A stretch of DNA of 64,000 nucleotides, from positions 558,001 through 622,000 of the forward strand of contig JAPYXD010000728.1 in assembly GCA_030998225.1 (NCBI GenBank), in the 5' to 3' direction. A program made the position numbers and the translations under genes. Below are positions 20,836 to 30,133 of this stretch, piece by piece. Source of the stretch: Diplolepis rosae (Eukaryota > Arthropoda > Insecta > Hymenoptera > Diplolepididae). The notes beneath the pieces are model-generated. The model was not told where the DNA came from. It worked only from the letters and a program-made list of their open reading frames with translations, and made no database searches. Numbering within the stretch: the stretch's first letter is position 1; the number at the start of each line of letters is the position of its first letter.

Positions 20836-22140
20836 ATAACCCGTCGATGGTTAACAGCATCAAAAATTAATAAATTTATAATGCTTTGATTGTCACAAGC
20901 AATGAAAAATGGGGTTATGCGGATAAAAATTGTTTATTTTGGTATACGTACATTCCAGAATTTTTACGTAGCACTCTGGGATTCCTGATATTTGAAAGAA
21001 ATCCATTTCCTTGAAGCATCCACGTTAATTAATTGCGATGATAAAAGAATATATCGCGCGAAACAAAAATTACTCGCGCATATTGTACTCCCAGACAACA
21101 ATCGTGCGGGGCACGTCACCCGTACGCCGTGCGGGGCACCTGTGCGTGCCAGAATTCGGCAATCTCGCGCGCACTAGTCCAAAGACGTGAGGGACAAATC
21201 AGTGCGACACATATGTGTTGCAGTACGCGATCACTCATGTAGGCGCGCAAGCTGATCAAATGAGACGCACAGAAGTTGAGATACATTAAATTTAATAATC
21301 GTTGATCACGTATCTTATTTAGCAGTATTTTCACGGAGAGAAATTTCGGATTTCATACAAAAAATTCTTGAATATATCAATCACCTACGAATCTGTTTTA
21401 TTCATTCATAAGAATTTTCCTAACATCAAGAAATGATCAATCTTTTGCGAAATTCGATCGGAATGATTAATTTTACTCATCCACTTTAATAAGATTTTGA
21501 AAATAAAAATTTTTTTGATTCCATAAATCTTGAGATATTTATTGAATGGTAAGAAATACACAAAAACGAATATAATTCTCAGGTTGTACTAAAAGTAGAG
21601 GTGTACAGACTACTTAAAAAGTTTTGAATTAAAACACAAATTTTTTACAAAATTTTGAGATTATTAAAACAGCATTCAAAGGGATTCAATTCCGCTCATT
21701 CTCGGTTGCTATACTTCATAGATTAAAAAAAATGGAATTCATTTTTTTAATACTCATTTCAATTCTGACTTACTTTTTTCATGAAAATTAATTTGGTAAT
21801 ATGGAAAATTTTAAGACAAGAAATTGAGTTTATAATTAAGTTATAATTGATAATAATCGTGTTGAAAGTTCCATAAAATAAGGCCGTCGTAATAAAATGT
21901 GATTTGAATAGAAAAAATAGTATATGCATTATTACATTTTTCGTGTAAAAAATGTATAAATTAATTTCGAAAGTTTTATGTCATTCCAAAGACATATATA
22001 GGAACTGAAATTCATTCATTTCAAAAAATTCTTACTGTATCCTATAAATAATGATACTGGATAAGTTCCATTATATGAGTCTTCGTTCAGTAAAGATATT
22101 TCAAATTGCGCGCGGTATATATATAATCAGTAGTTCAACG
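20836..22140. other. AT-rich DNA without a recognised gene
   Basis: A short GC-rich pocket at about 21090-21260 (CGTGCGGGGCACGTCACC, GCGTGCCAGAATTCGG) stands out. A CACGGAGAGAAA word at about 21330 resembles MITE ends at 39476 and 48628, but no right-hand partner was found. Confidence 0.4.
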
Positions 22141-22159
22141 GCTATGGAGGATTTACACA

Positions 22160-22494
22160 TCATTACACACGTCCGCGTCGTTCGGGGGTGGAATCTGTAT
22201 GTTTTCTCCCCTGGGTGGCGCGGCTAGTCGGTTTGCCTAGTGGGCGTGTGGCCGCGGATGTAGGTTCCGAGCGAACGGATGACGGAAGAGTCGTACGCGA
22301 CTTTAATGGAACCATCCACCCGTGAAGTTTAAAGCCGAAAGGCGGTTCCGCGGGTGGTATATTGGTTCGAGAGAGGGGGTTTTTTGGTTTTAACAGGTAT
22401 GCCTAGACCCGTCCTAGGAGAGTCCTGTACAACGTCTATAAAAGATTTTGCCATTTTTCCTCCTCACCAAAAAAAAAAAAAAAAAAAAAAAAAG
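22160..22494 (+). mobile_element. 3' end of an R1-like LINE, copy C, with poly-A tail
   Basis: This is the inverse match of the 3' UTR of copy B (about 12590-12870), for example GGCGCGGCTAGTCGG, CGGAAGAGTCGTACGCGAC and ACAGGTATGCCTAGACCCG. It ends in a 26-base A run (22469-22494). No coding part remains, a typical 5'-truncated LINE insertion. The open frames here are UTR shadows. Confidence 0.85.
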
Positions 22495-22505
22495 AGGGAA
22501 GGGGC

Positions 22506-22513
22506 GGTTATTC
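22506..22513. repeat. Target-site duplication, left copy (GGTTATTC)
   Basis: The 8 bases before the CAGTGATCCCAG tip are GGTTATTC. The identical 8 bases follow the matching inverted tip at 39053-39060. Confidence 0.85.
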
Positions 22514-22639
22514 CAGTGATCCCAGAATGCGTAAGATTTTTTCTCCCACCACGTTCCCGCGTGTAAGCAATACATATAAACGTGGCGTGTCGATGTATCC
22601 CAGCTCCATCGCTTGTTAGCACGCTCGCAAATCGAGAAT

Positions 22640-24165
22640 TGGATGATAGCCACTGCTTCTTCGTTTTCTCTCGGCTTCGCTTCGGCTGTTGGGTTCGGTA
22701 CTGTTGGTTTGTCGAAAGTCGAGAATTGCCGAGAATGCACGATTGCAACTTGTATTTTTTCGCCGGCTTAGCTAATTTCAAGATTTTGAGGATTTGGAGG
22801 TTGGTGTCGTATTCTGTCACTTTTGTTTACAAAATTTGACAACTCCAACAAAGGCTTGAAAACATTGACGTTTGAAGTCTTGAAATAAGATATGTTAATT
22901 ACTTTCAGGACATTTTACAGGATGTTTTCGAGTGTGTAATCTGCAGACAATATATGATAAGTTACTGGAGGTCTATAAAGTCGTTATATATTCAATATAT
23001 TACATAAGAAAAGTGGAGGTTAGGTTTAAAGTATATATTTCATTCTCAAGTCTCAAGTGGTTTTAAATTTTGAAATTTCGTGTTTCATTTTTCAATTGAT
23101 TTAAAATATTGCAAATTTAGAATAATACTAATTATATTTATTATACATTTATTCAGTTAGTCAACATTTATTTTAATGACATTTTCGTGAAGAAGCATGA
23201 AAACTAAAAACTTTGTAATTTATAATAACAGTCTATTCATATTAAAAATTTTTTTTTGCATAAGTACTTTCTTAAATTTTCATTAAATTAAATATTAAAT
23301 ATTTATAATATTTTCAATGAAAATAGAGCATATATATGAAATATAATATTGTTTATCCCTATACTGATATAAGAATTTTAAGCAATTAATAGTTTTGTAA
23401 AGTTTTAATAAAAAAACTTGTAGTTATATTAATAAGTTTTCCTCTCAAAGTTGTGATTTTTATTATTTCATATATATGCTCTTTTTTCATTGAAAATATT
23501 ATAAATATTTAATATTTAATTTAATGAAAATTTAAGAAAGTACTTATGGAAAAAAAATTTTTTAATATGAATAGACTGTTATTATAAAATACAAAGTTGT
23601 TAGTTTTCATGCTTCTTCACGAAAATGTCATTAAAATAAATGTTGACTAACTGAATAAATGTATAATAAATATAATAAGTATTATTCTAAATTTGCAATA
23701 TTTTGAATCATTTGAAAAATGAAACACGAAATTTCAAAATTTAAAACCACTTGAGACTTGAGAATGATATATATATTTTAAACCTAACCTCCACTTTTCT
23801 TATGTAATATATTGAATATATAACAACTTTATAAACCTCCAGTAACTTATCATATATTGTCTGTAGATTACACACTCGAAAACATCCTGTAAAATGTCCT
23901 GAAAGTAATTAACATATCATATTTCAAGACTACAAACGTCAATGTTTTCAAGCCTTTGTTGGAGTTGTCAAATTTTGTAAACAAAAGTAACAGAATACGA
24001 CCTCAACCTCCAAATCCTCCAAATCTTGAAATCTTGAAATTAGCCAAGCCGACGAAAAAATACAAGTTGCAATCGTGCATTCTCGACAATCCTCGACTTT
24101 CTACGAACCAACAATACCGAACCGAAGAGCCGAAGCTAAGCCGACAGAATACGAAGTGACAATGG
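22640..24165. repeat. 1.5 kb near-perfect palindrome inside the outer hAT-like element
   Basis: About 22640-23344 is the reverse complement of about 23466-24165 with scattered substitutions, leaving a loop of about 120 bp. Both arms contain the GACCTC(C)AACCTCCAAATCC block and a TTGTCAAATTTTGTAAACAAAAG block. Short ORFs such as 23956-24159 appear in both arms and look non-coding. Base differences between arms argue against an assembly mirror. Confidence 0.85.
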
Positions 24166-24189
24166 CAATCATATTCCATACAATCATGA

Positions 24190-25542
24190 ATAAATTAAAG
24201 TACAGCAATTAATTTTGTTAATTAAAAATTTGTACTTAGACCACATTAAATTAATATTAAATTTAAATGCAAATCCGGTGTAAGCTATATTGTTTTTCGA
24301 CCTGAGCAACATTTCTTGACGTTGAATTTCATTGGAAGATTTTTCGATTAACGTTCAAATTGTTCAACAAATTTGCCAGATCAGCCAATTGCAAAAGTTT
24401 TCAAAGTATTTAATTAAAATAATTACACGTATTTCTCGAATATTTCAAAACAAAAATGGCCTAAAATAAAGATTTATATGAAATTGTAAAATTGTGGGAA
24501 AATTTGAAATGTCTTATTAAATAAGTGGCTGATCTCTAGAGCTTGAAAATCTTTCACTTAATATTTCGATTAGAGACATTGAACATTTATAGACTTTGGA
24601 TTAAGCATAAAAATTTGTTTTTGAGTTATAAAATCTTTTTACAATGTAACAAGATGAACCAAATACTTTAATTTTTCTGCATATAGCCGCAGAATGAGTA
24701 TGTTTGTAGTTAAATAATAGTTTGGACACTACAATAATTTTTTCAAATTCTAAACAGCAAGACATTTATTTTAAAAGGTTCGCATACAAAAAATTTGCTT
24801 CTGGTATATATACAAAGGATTTAGTCTACTGAAATTATAGTTTTCAAAACTGTAGAATATACAGAAGTTTTTTTTGTACAAAAACAGATAGAATATATAG
24901 AATATACATTTTTCATCTGCAGAATCTACGACATAGCCCGTAAACTGACTAACTGTATTTGTAAAATTAATAGATTGAACTAAAAGAAAATTTCATTTTC
25001 CATTTGTATAATTTGTATATTTAATCTACAGAATTTACCGATTTTATCTGCGAAATTTACAGGTTTTTATTTGCAATTAGGCTACTAAAACTTGAGATGA
25101 AAATATTTCTAACATAAAACTAAGAATGGAAATTTCAAACATAAATTTTATGTACATATCTTTTCAATGAAAAATAACTTGCCAACTGAAAATTGTTTAA
25201 ATGTACGAATTTGTTAAGAAGTATGGAAATTCGTAATTACTAATTGAAGCTTTGATTTTTGAAAAGCTAAAAATGTTTTAAATTTATATATTGATTCAAA
25301 TTTTTCACATTTAACGTGTTAAAACCCTTAAATAATTTGACAGGATTTTTCAGATATTTATTTTAGGGATATTTTCTAAAAATTTCAAAAAAAGAAATAT
25401 AACATCTTAAACAACATATTTCATATATTTAAAATTGTCGTATGTTTCGCGCCTCTATTGCACGATGTCGAGAAAGTTGAGAGAAACACAATTCTCAATT
25501 TCCACTCAATAACCGACAGCATGAAATCTGAAAATATACGTG
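24190..25542. repeat. Diverged copy of the hAT long-arm sequence
   Basis: Collinear but diverged relative to the right arm at 35787-38593. AATTTGCCAGATCAGCCAATTGC (about 24369) corresponds to the text near 36510, AAAATCTTTTTACAATGTAAC (about 24638) to about 37207, and the block around GAGATGAAAATATTTCTAACAT (about 25093) to about 37996. It has no ORF. The outer element is therefore a relative of the inner hAT, not an unrelated carrier. Confidence 0.65.
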
Positions 25543-25696
25543 TTATATGCTATCGGCCGATACACGACATCCCTATGAGAGAAACTGTTGCGTAACCGCC
25601 TAAATCTTCCTATCTCTTTCTAGATTCTCAGTCTCTCTTTCTCTTAAATGTTCACTTGTTCACCAGTAAGGGCGGTAACGCCGTCTAACTTCATAG
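25543..25696. repeat. DIRS left inverted terminal repeat
   Basis: Begins TTATATGCTATCGGCCGATAC and runs to about CTTCATAG. It is the inverse of 38633-38790 with few mismatches (for example CACGACATCC here against CACGGCATCC on the right). Confidence 0.8.
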
Positions 25697-26922
25697 CGTT
25701 GAGTTTTTCCGCCGCTTTAACGTCTTCCTCTCAACTGTATTTTATTACTGCCTCTTATTCGGTGTTTTGGGTCTTTTTTTGCGGTGCTCGAACGATTGAG
25801 TGTTCCACAATGTCTGATTTGGTGGACCATGGCCCTGACAGTGATCTCCCCAATGAGAATACTGGAGTCTTGCCCTTCTCACGCGATGCATCCGAGCAAC
25901 ACAGCCATTATGACGCCGGAAGTGAGGAGGAGGGCCCTCCCGCCGCAATGAGATCTAGATACAATTTCAAGGCTCAATTGCAGAACCTGCAGGAACAAAT
26001 TAACTCTTTGGTAGAGTTTCTTCCACGAGTGAACCATTGTTTAGACACCCCTCAGAATTCCATGTCTAGGCCTTCACAAGGTGCCAGAGTCCTGCACTTC
26101 GGTGACCTAAAGACAAGCGTGGATGAGAAGAGGACTTTACGACCAGCCTCGAAAGAGCGCTTGGAGGCCCTTACTTCCTTACAGAGATTCAATTCTCCAG
26201 ATTGGAGAGAGGTAAGATACTCGAGTGCCCTGAAGGAGTTCATCGCTTCACCCGGCTTCACCGATCTGAAGGTAAACGAAGAACTTTGTCACCTCGACAG
26301 AAAAAAGGACTCTCTATTACCGACAGAGAGAGTTCTCGCAGGCCTGTCAAACGCAATCCTCGAACAGAGGGAGCTTATAAAATCAGGTCTTCAATCAATA
26401 ATCGATGGCTCCTTCTCGAACCCAGAGAACCTCAATCCTGATACCCTTTTTAACAGTTTTGAGTCTCTTTTTGGCCCTGGATCTCAGATCCAGAAAAACC
26501 TTGATCAAATGTCACAAGTGATCTGCGGCAAGAGAGCTGAGTGCATTGAAACTAGAAGGGAGCACCTTCTGACCGAGTTACGAAATAAGAACGTCCAGAT
26601 GGCTCTTCGCAAGGTTCCCCCTAGTTCCGAATACCTATTCAATAAAGCTGATCTTTCTTCTCTTATCCAGTCTTTAGGTGGCGCTCAAAATTGGTTAAAC
26701 ACACCAGCCTACATAACCTCAAGGAGAGGTTACAGAGGAGAGGTTCCTGTTCACAAATCATCTTCTTTTCGAACGACTCAATCTTCAGCAGGACCAACGC
26801 TGCCTTCTACATCTAGATTCGAGTTTCGTCGGAACAAGACAAACACCAGAGGCTCATTCCAGAAACCACAATCCATTCCGAAACCCTCTGGCTCCTTTCG
26901 TAAGAAACCAGCTGATACATGA
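25648..26922 (+). CDS. DIRS gag-like protein
   Basis: The open frame has 424 codons. The first ATG (25648) lies inside the left terminal repeat in a poor context. The ATG at 25810 (context CACAATGTCT, giving about 370 residues) is the likelier start. The product is hydrophilic, with a possible short coiled coil (NFKAQLQNLQEQINSLVEFL), a conserved-looking middle (SPDWREVRYSSALKEFIASPGF) and a basic Ser/Arg-rich tail. I see no zinc knuckle, which is common for DIRS gag proteins. In related elements this ORF coats the RNA. It ends two bases before the RT frame opens in a different phase. No disabling mutation is visible. Confidence 0.75.
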   Translation: MFTCSPVRAVTPSNFIALSFSAALTSSSQLYFITASYSVFWVFFCGARTIECSTMSDLVDHGPDSDLPNENTGVLPFSRDASEQHSHYDAGSEEEGPPAAMRSRYNFKAQLQNLQEQINSLVEFLPRVNHCLDTPQNSMSRPSQGARVLHFGDLKTSVDEKRTLRPASKERLEALTSLQRFNSPDWREVRYSSALKEFIASPGFTDLKVNEELCHLDRKKDSLLPTERVLAGLSNAILEQRELIKSGLQSIIDGSFSNPENLNPDTLFNSFESLFGPGSQIQKNLDQMSQVICGKRAECIETRREHLLTELRNKNVQMALRKVPPSSEYLFNKADLSSLIQSLGGAQNWLNTPAYITSRRGYRGEVPVHKSSSFRTTQSSAGPTLPSTSRFEFRRNKTNTRGSFQKPQSIPKPSGSFRKKPADT

Positions 26923-26923
26923 C

Positions 26924-28803
26924 CATCAACCCTTAACTGTCTTTTCAGGGGGTCAACTTTCTCGGTTTCAAGAGAGATGGAGAGACATTGGGGCACCGCC
27001 AATCATTCTAAAGCTTATCTCCGGCGTCCGAATCCCCCTAGTCGCAAGGCCAAACCTCATTGTCAACTGGAAACACTCCAGGTTTTCCACGGTTCAGTCC
27101 CCTCAGATGTCTCAGGAGATAGAACTTCTAAAGGAACAGAAAGTCGTGGAGCGCCCACCATATTCAGGTCCCAGCTTCATCTCGAGAATGTTCCTCGAAC
27201 AGAAGAGCAGCGGAGGTCTCAGACCAATTTTCGACCTACGAGGCCTCAACAAACATGTCAGGGTAGGCAAGTTTCGACTCATTTCTCATTTAAAGATTCC
27301 AGATTTTCTTCAGGATGGAGACTGGATGACCCGCATCGACATGTCCCTAGCCTTCCTCCACGTGCCGATAACGGAGTATCATCGATGCCTCCTTCGTTTC
27401 GTCTACAACAAGGAGCTTCTTCAGTGGACAAGCTTGCCCTTTGGCCTTTCCGCTGCCCCTCATATCTTCGCAACGATCACGAATTGGATTGCAGAGATTC
27501 TTCGATCACGAAGTATGAGGGTGGTCGTATATTTGGACGACTTTCTCCTCGTCTCTCAAGACAGGAGCAAATTATTGGTGCAGATCCCTGAGGCAGTGAA
27601 ACTGTTGGAGTTTCTAGGTTGGAGGATCAATCGAGACAAGTGCGTTCTAAACCCTTGTCAGAAGATCAAATTCCTGGGTATCCTTTGGAATACCAAAGAC
27701 AATCTCATGAGCCTCCATTATAAGAAAGCTCAAAGAATTACGGACCTATCCATGAGATTCATCTCAAAGGGACGCTGCTCCCTGAAAGAACTTCAGTGCC
27801 TACTAGGGCAACTAAATTTTGCCAACTTCGTCATCCGCAGAGGGCGACTTCACTGCCGCCATCTTCAAAGATTTTTAACCAATTTCAGGCAACACAGACT
27901 ACGGCAGAAGCTAACAATAACTCGTCAGGCATTATTGGAACTAACGTGGTGGCAAACAGCCACGTCTTCTTCCACTCTTCTACACAAGCCCCCCATAACC
28001 AATTACCTCACGACAGACGCAGCAGATGCAGGTTGGGGAGCCCAACTCGACAGTCTCCACCTTTCAGGTCCATGGACCGAGACCCAGAAGAGTTGGCATT
28101 CCAACAAAAAAGAGATGTTTGCTGTTTACGCCGCTATAGAGAGGATGTCTTACCGTCTTCAGAGTGCTCACATCTTACTACAAACGGACAATCGCACTCT
28201 CGTAGCTTATATCCAGAAGGAGGGAGGCACAAGGTCCCTTCAACTCCTGAACCTAACCTATCTACTCCTCCACATTCTCGACAGAAACAACATTACCCTC
28301 TCAGCGGTATACCTTCCAGGAAGATACAACGGTATCGCGACCGACTGTCGAGGGCAAAACCTCTCCCAGAGTGGCATCTTCTACCTCACGCAACGAGAAA
28401 AATCTTCGCCAAATGGGGCGAACCAGACGTCGATTTCTTTGCCTCAGCAAATTCAGCAGTAGTCAAGCGCTACGTATCTCGAGACTCCTGCGATCAACAC
28501 GCCTTATTCACAGACGCATTCAGTCAGCCTTGGCACTGCAAGCTCGGATGGCTGTTCCCACCACCGTGCCTCATTCCCAGAGTTCTTGCTCACCTGAACA
28601 AATGCAAAGGAGAATTCCTGCTGGTAGCGCCAAAATGGGATCAGACCTTTTGGATGTCCGACCTATCGAACAGGAGCAAGGAACAGCCATTAACAATTCA
28701 AAACCTGGAGACTGCTCTCATCGACACAACCACGAACCAGCCTCCTCAACAAGTGGAACGTCTCACACTCCAGGTGTGGAGAATTGGGTGTGGCAGGACT
28801 TAG
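26924..28803 (+). CDS. DIRS reverse transcriptase-RNase H, one frameshift near 28340
   Basis: The frame is open from 26924, so the ATG at 27107 is probably not the true start: the upstream 60 codons (LISGVRIPLVARPNLI) look like normal DIRS sequence. This suggests frameshifted or re-initiated translation after gag. Counting from 27107, RT boxes are at residue 78 (RIDMS), 111 (PFGLSAAP) and 142-145 (YLDD). RNase H acidic residues fit D304, E336 and D361. Near 28335-28345 one base appears lost, and the protein continues in a second frame (DRLSRAKPLPEWHL ... to the stop at 28801-28803). That part contains DVDFFASANSAVVKRYVS and GWLFPPPCLIPRVL, the conserved region after RNase H in DIRS-like elements. 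Its end overlaps the recombinase ORF. Confidence 0.85.
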
Positions 28804-29756
28804 TCAGTGACTGGTCCCCTCAGGAGCGAGTACTGCTCCGAAGTAGCTGGAGACCTTCTACCCTCCAAACCTACAGGGCTCCAATCCAAAGATGGCTTTG
28901 CTGGTCCAAGAAGATGGAGGTCAACTCCAGATCTCCGAGAGGCCAGGACATTGCCAGATTCCTAGCAGATTTATCAATCACAGAGGGCCTGTCTTACAAC
29001 ACCATCCTCCTTCACAGATCTGCCATCTCTACCTTTTGCGCTGGTGGACCACCCTTAGACTCATCTACTGATTTTTTAGTTCGACAGACTCTCAAAGCGA
29101 TCTCGATCACTAGGCCTCGAGAGATAAAATCCCCTATTTGGGATGCACGAATTCTTCTTAACTGGCTATCTAAACCTACAGTTAACTTATCTTTCTTTGA
29201 GACTTCCAGGCGGACAGCAGCCTTACTCCTCCTAGCTTCTGGTCGTCGAATTCACGATCTTACACTCTCAAAGATTTCAAAAGACTACCTAGAGAATCTA
29301 GGAAATGAAATAATCATGTGGCCAACCTTTGGGTCTAAGACGGACCGATCGTCTTTCAGACAATCGGGTTGGAAAATTTCCAGGCACCCAAATATTTGGT
29401 TATGCCCAATAACATGGGTGAGGGCAATGTCAAAGAGATCCGAGGAGAGAAGAAGAGAGTCCAACGTCAATGCCCTTTTCATAACCATCCATGGAGATGT
29501 CAAGCCTGCATCTAGAACTGTCATTGCTAATTGGATCAGATCAGTCCTCAAAGAGGCTGGAATTGACTCTTCTCCAAGAAGCATTCGTTCAGCGGTAGCT
29601 TCACGAAGTTGGCTAGACGACCTCCCTGTTCAAGACATTTTGGATCGTGGCAACTGGAAATGTTCAGGAACTTTTAAAAAGCACTATTACCGTGAAGTTT
29701 CAGGCAGATTCCAGATGGATCCTAGTCTATCTTTTCCTAAATTTACTCCCATTTAA
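28371..29756 (+). CDS. DIRS tyrosine recombinase
   Basis: The 461-codon frame overlaps the end of the RT frame. The true start is uncertain: the first 130 residues overlap RT coding sequence and look like its shadow, and the enzyme proper begins near residue 145 (DWSPQERVLLRSSWRPSTLQTY). The N-terminal SAM-like core domain is around 150-225 (YNTILLHRSAIS). Catalytic candidates are R292/R293 in ASGRRIHDLTLS, the box PRSIRSAVASRSW at 402-414 (Arg in place of the usual H of H-x-x-R), and the nucleophile Tyr at 439 or 440 in TFKKHYYREV. It would join the circular DNA intermediate to the target. No stop or shift is visible in the domain. Confidence 0.85.
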   Translation: MASSTSRNEKNLRQMGRTRRRFLCLSKFSSSQALRISRLLRSTRLIHRRIQSALALQARMAVPTTVPHSQSSCSPEQMQRRIPAGSAKMGSDLLDVRPIEQEQGTAINNSKPGDCSHRHNHEPASSTSGTSHTPGVENWVWQDLVSDWSPQERVLLRSSWRPSTLQTYRAPIQRWLCWSKKMEVNSRSPRGQDIARFLADLSITEGLSYNTILLHRSAISTFCAGGPPLDSSTDFLVRQTLKAISITRPREIKSPIWDARILLNWLSKPTVNLSFFETSRRTAALLLLASGRRIHDLTLSKISKDYLENLGNEIIMWPTFGSKTDRSSFRQSGWKISRHPNIWLCPITWVRAMSKRSEERRRESNVNALFITIHGDVKPASRTVIANWIRSVLKEAGIDSSPRSIRSAVASRSWLDDLPVQDILDRGNWKCSGTFKKHYYREVSGRFQMDPSLSFPKFTPI

Positions 29757-30032
29757 AAGATGGTGTATATCAGTTTTAAAAGTTATAGGTCTCGACAAAA
29801 CTAGATGTTTAAGGTGTTTATTTAGTTGAGATCAGATTTAATATTTTTGTTCAACCTTTTCTTGTTTCAAAAAAAAAAAAAAGAGATTAATATACTTGTA
29901 GTATTAAAGATGTTTTAATAATAATAAAGTATTAGGCGTTCAGATATATATACAGAAATACATAATTAAGACCTAACAGATTCATCAGCCCTTTCATCAC
30001 ATAGCGTTGAGTTCACCAGTAGATAACAAACA
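29757..30032. other. DIRS 3' non-coding region
   Basis: Contains an A run (29869-29882), AT-rich text and, at 29997-30010, the word CATAGCGTTGAGTT, which also occurs once just inside the left terminal repeat (25692-25705). The shared word may mark a replication or circularisation feature, or be a simple repeat. Confidence 0.5.
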
Positions 30033-30133
30033 CGTCTCTCATAGGGATGCCGTGTATCGGCCGATAGCATATAATACTGGCGTTTTGAATTACAACAAAA
30101 CGCGTATTATGTGCGAGAGCCGATACACGGCAT
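30033..30133. repeat. DIRS internal complementary region
   Basis: 30033-30070 is complementary to the left terminus (25543-25580). About 30069-30133 is an exact or near-exact complement of the right terminus 38757-38820. Joining both in this order reproduces the junction of a circularised element, as in DIRS-1. The hAT element inserted right after CACGGCAT (30126-30133). Confidence 0.85.
30126..30133. repeat. Target-site duplication, left copy (CACGGCAT)
   Basis: The 8 bases before the CAGTGTCTCC tip; identical to 38594-38601 after the opposite tip. Confidence 0.95.

Noticed and set aside
25745..25948. Minus-strand ORFs across the DIRS genes (also 26052-26261, 26778-27002, 29285-29584)
   Set aside because: Antisense shadows of the gag, RT and recombinase frames, with no recognisable content.
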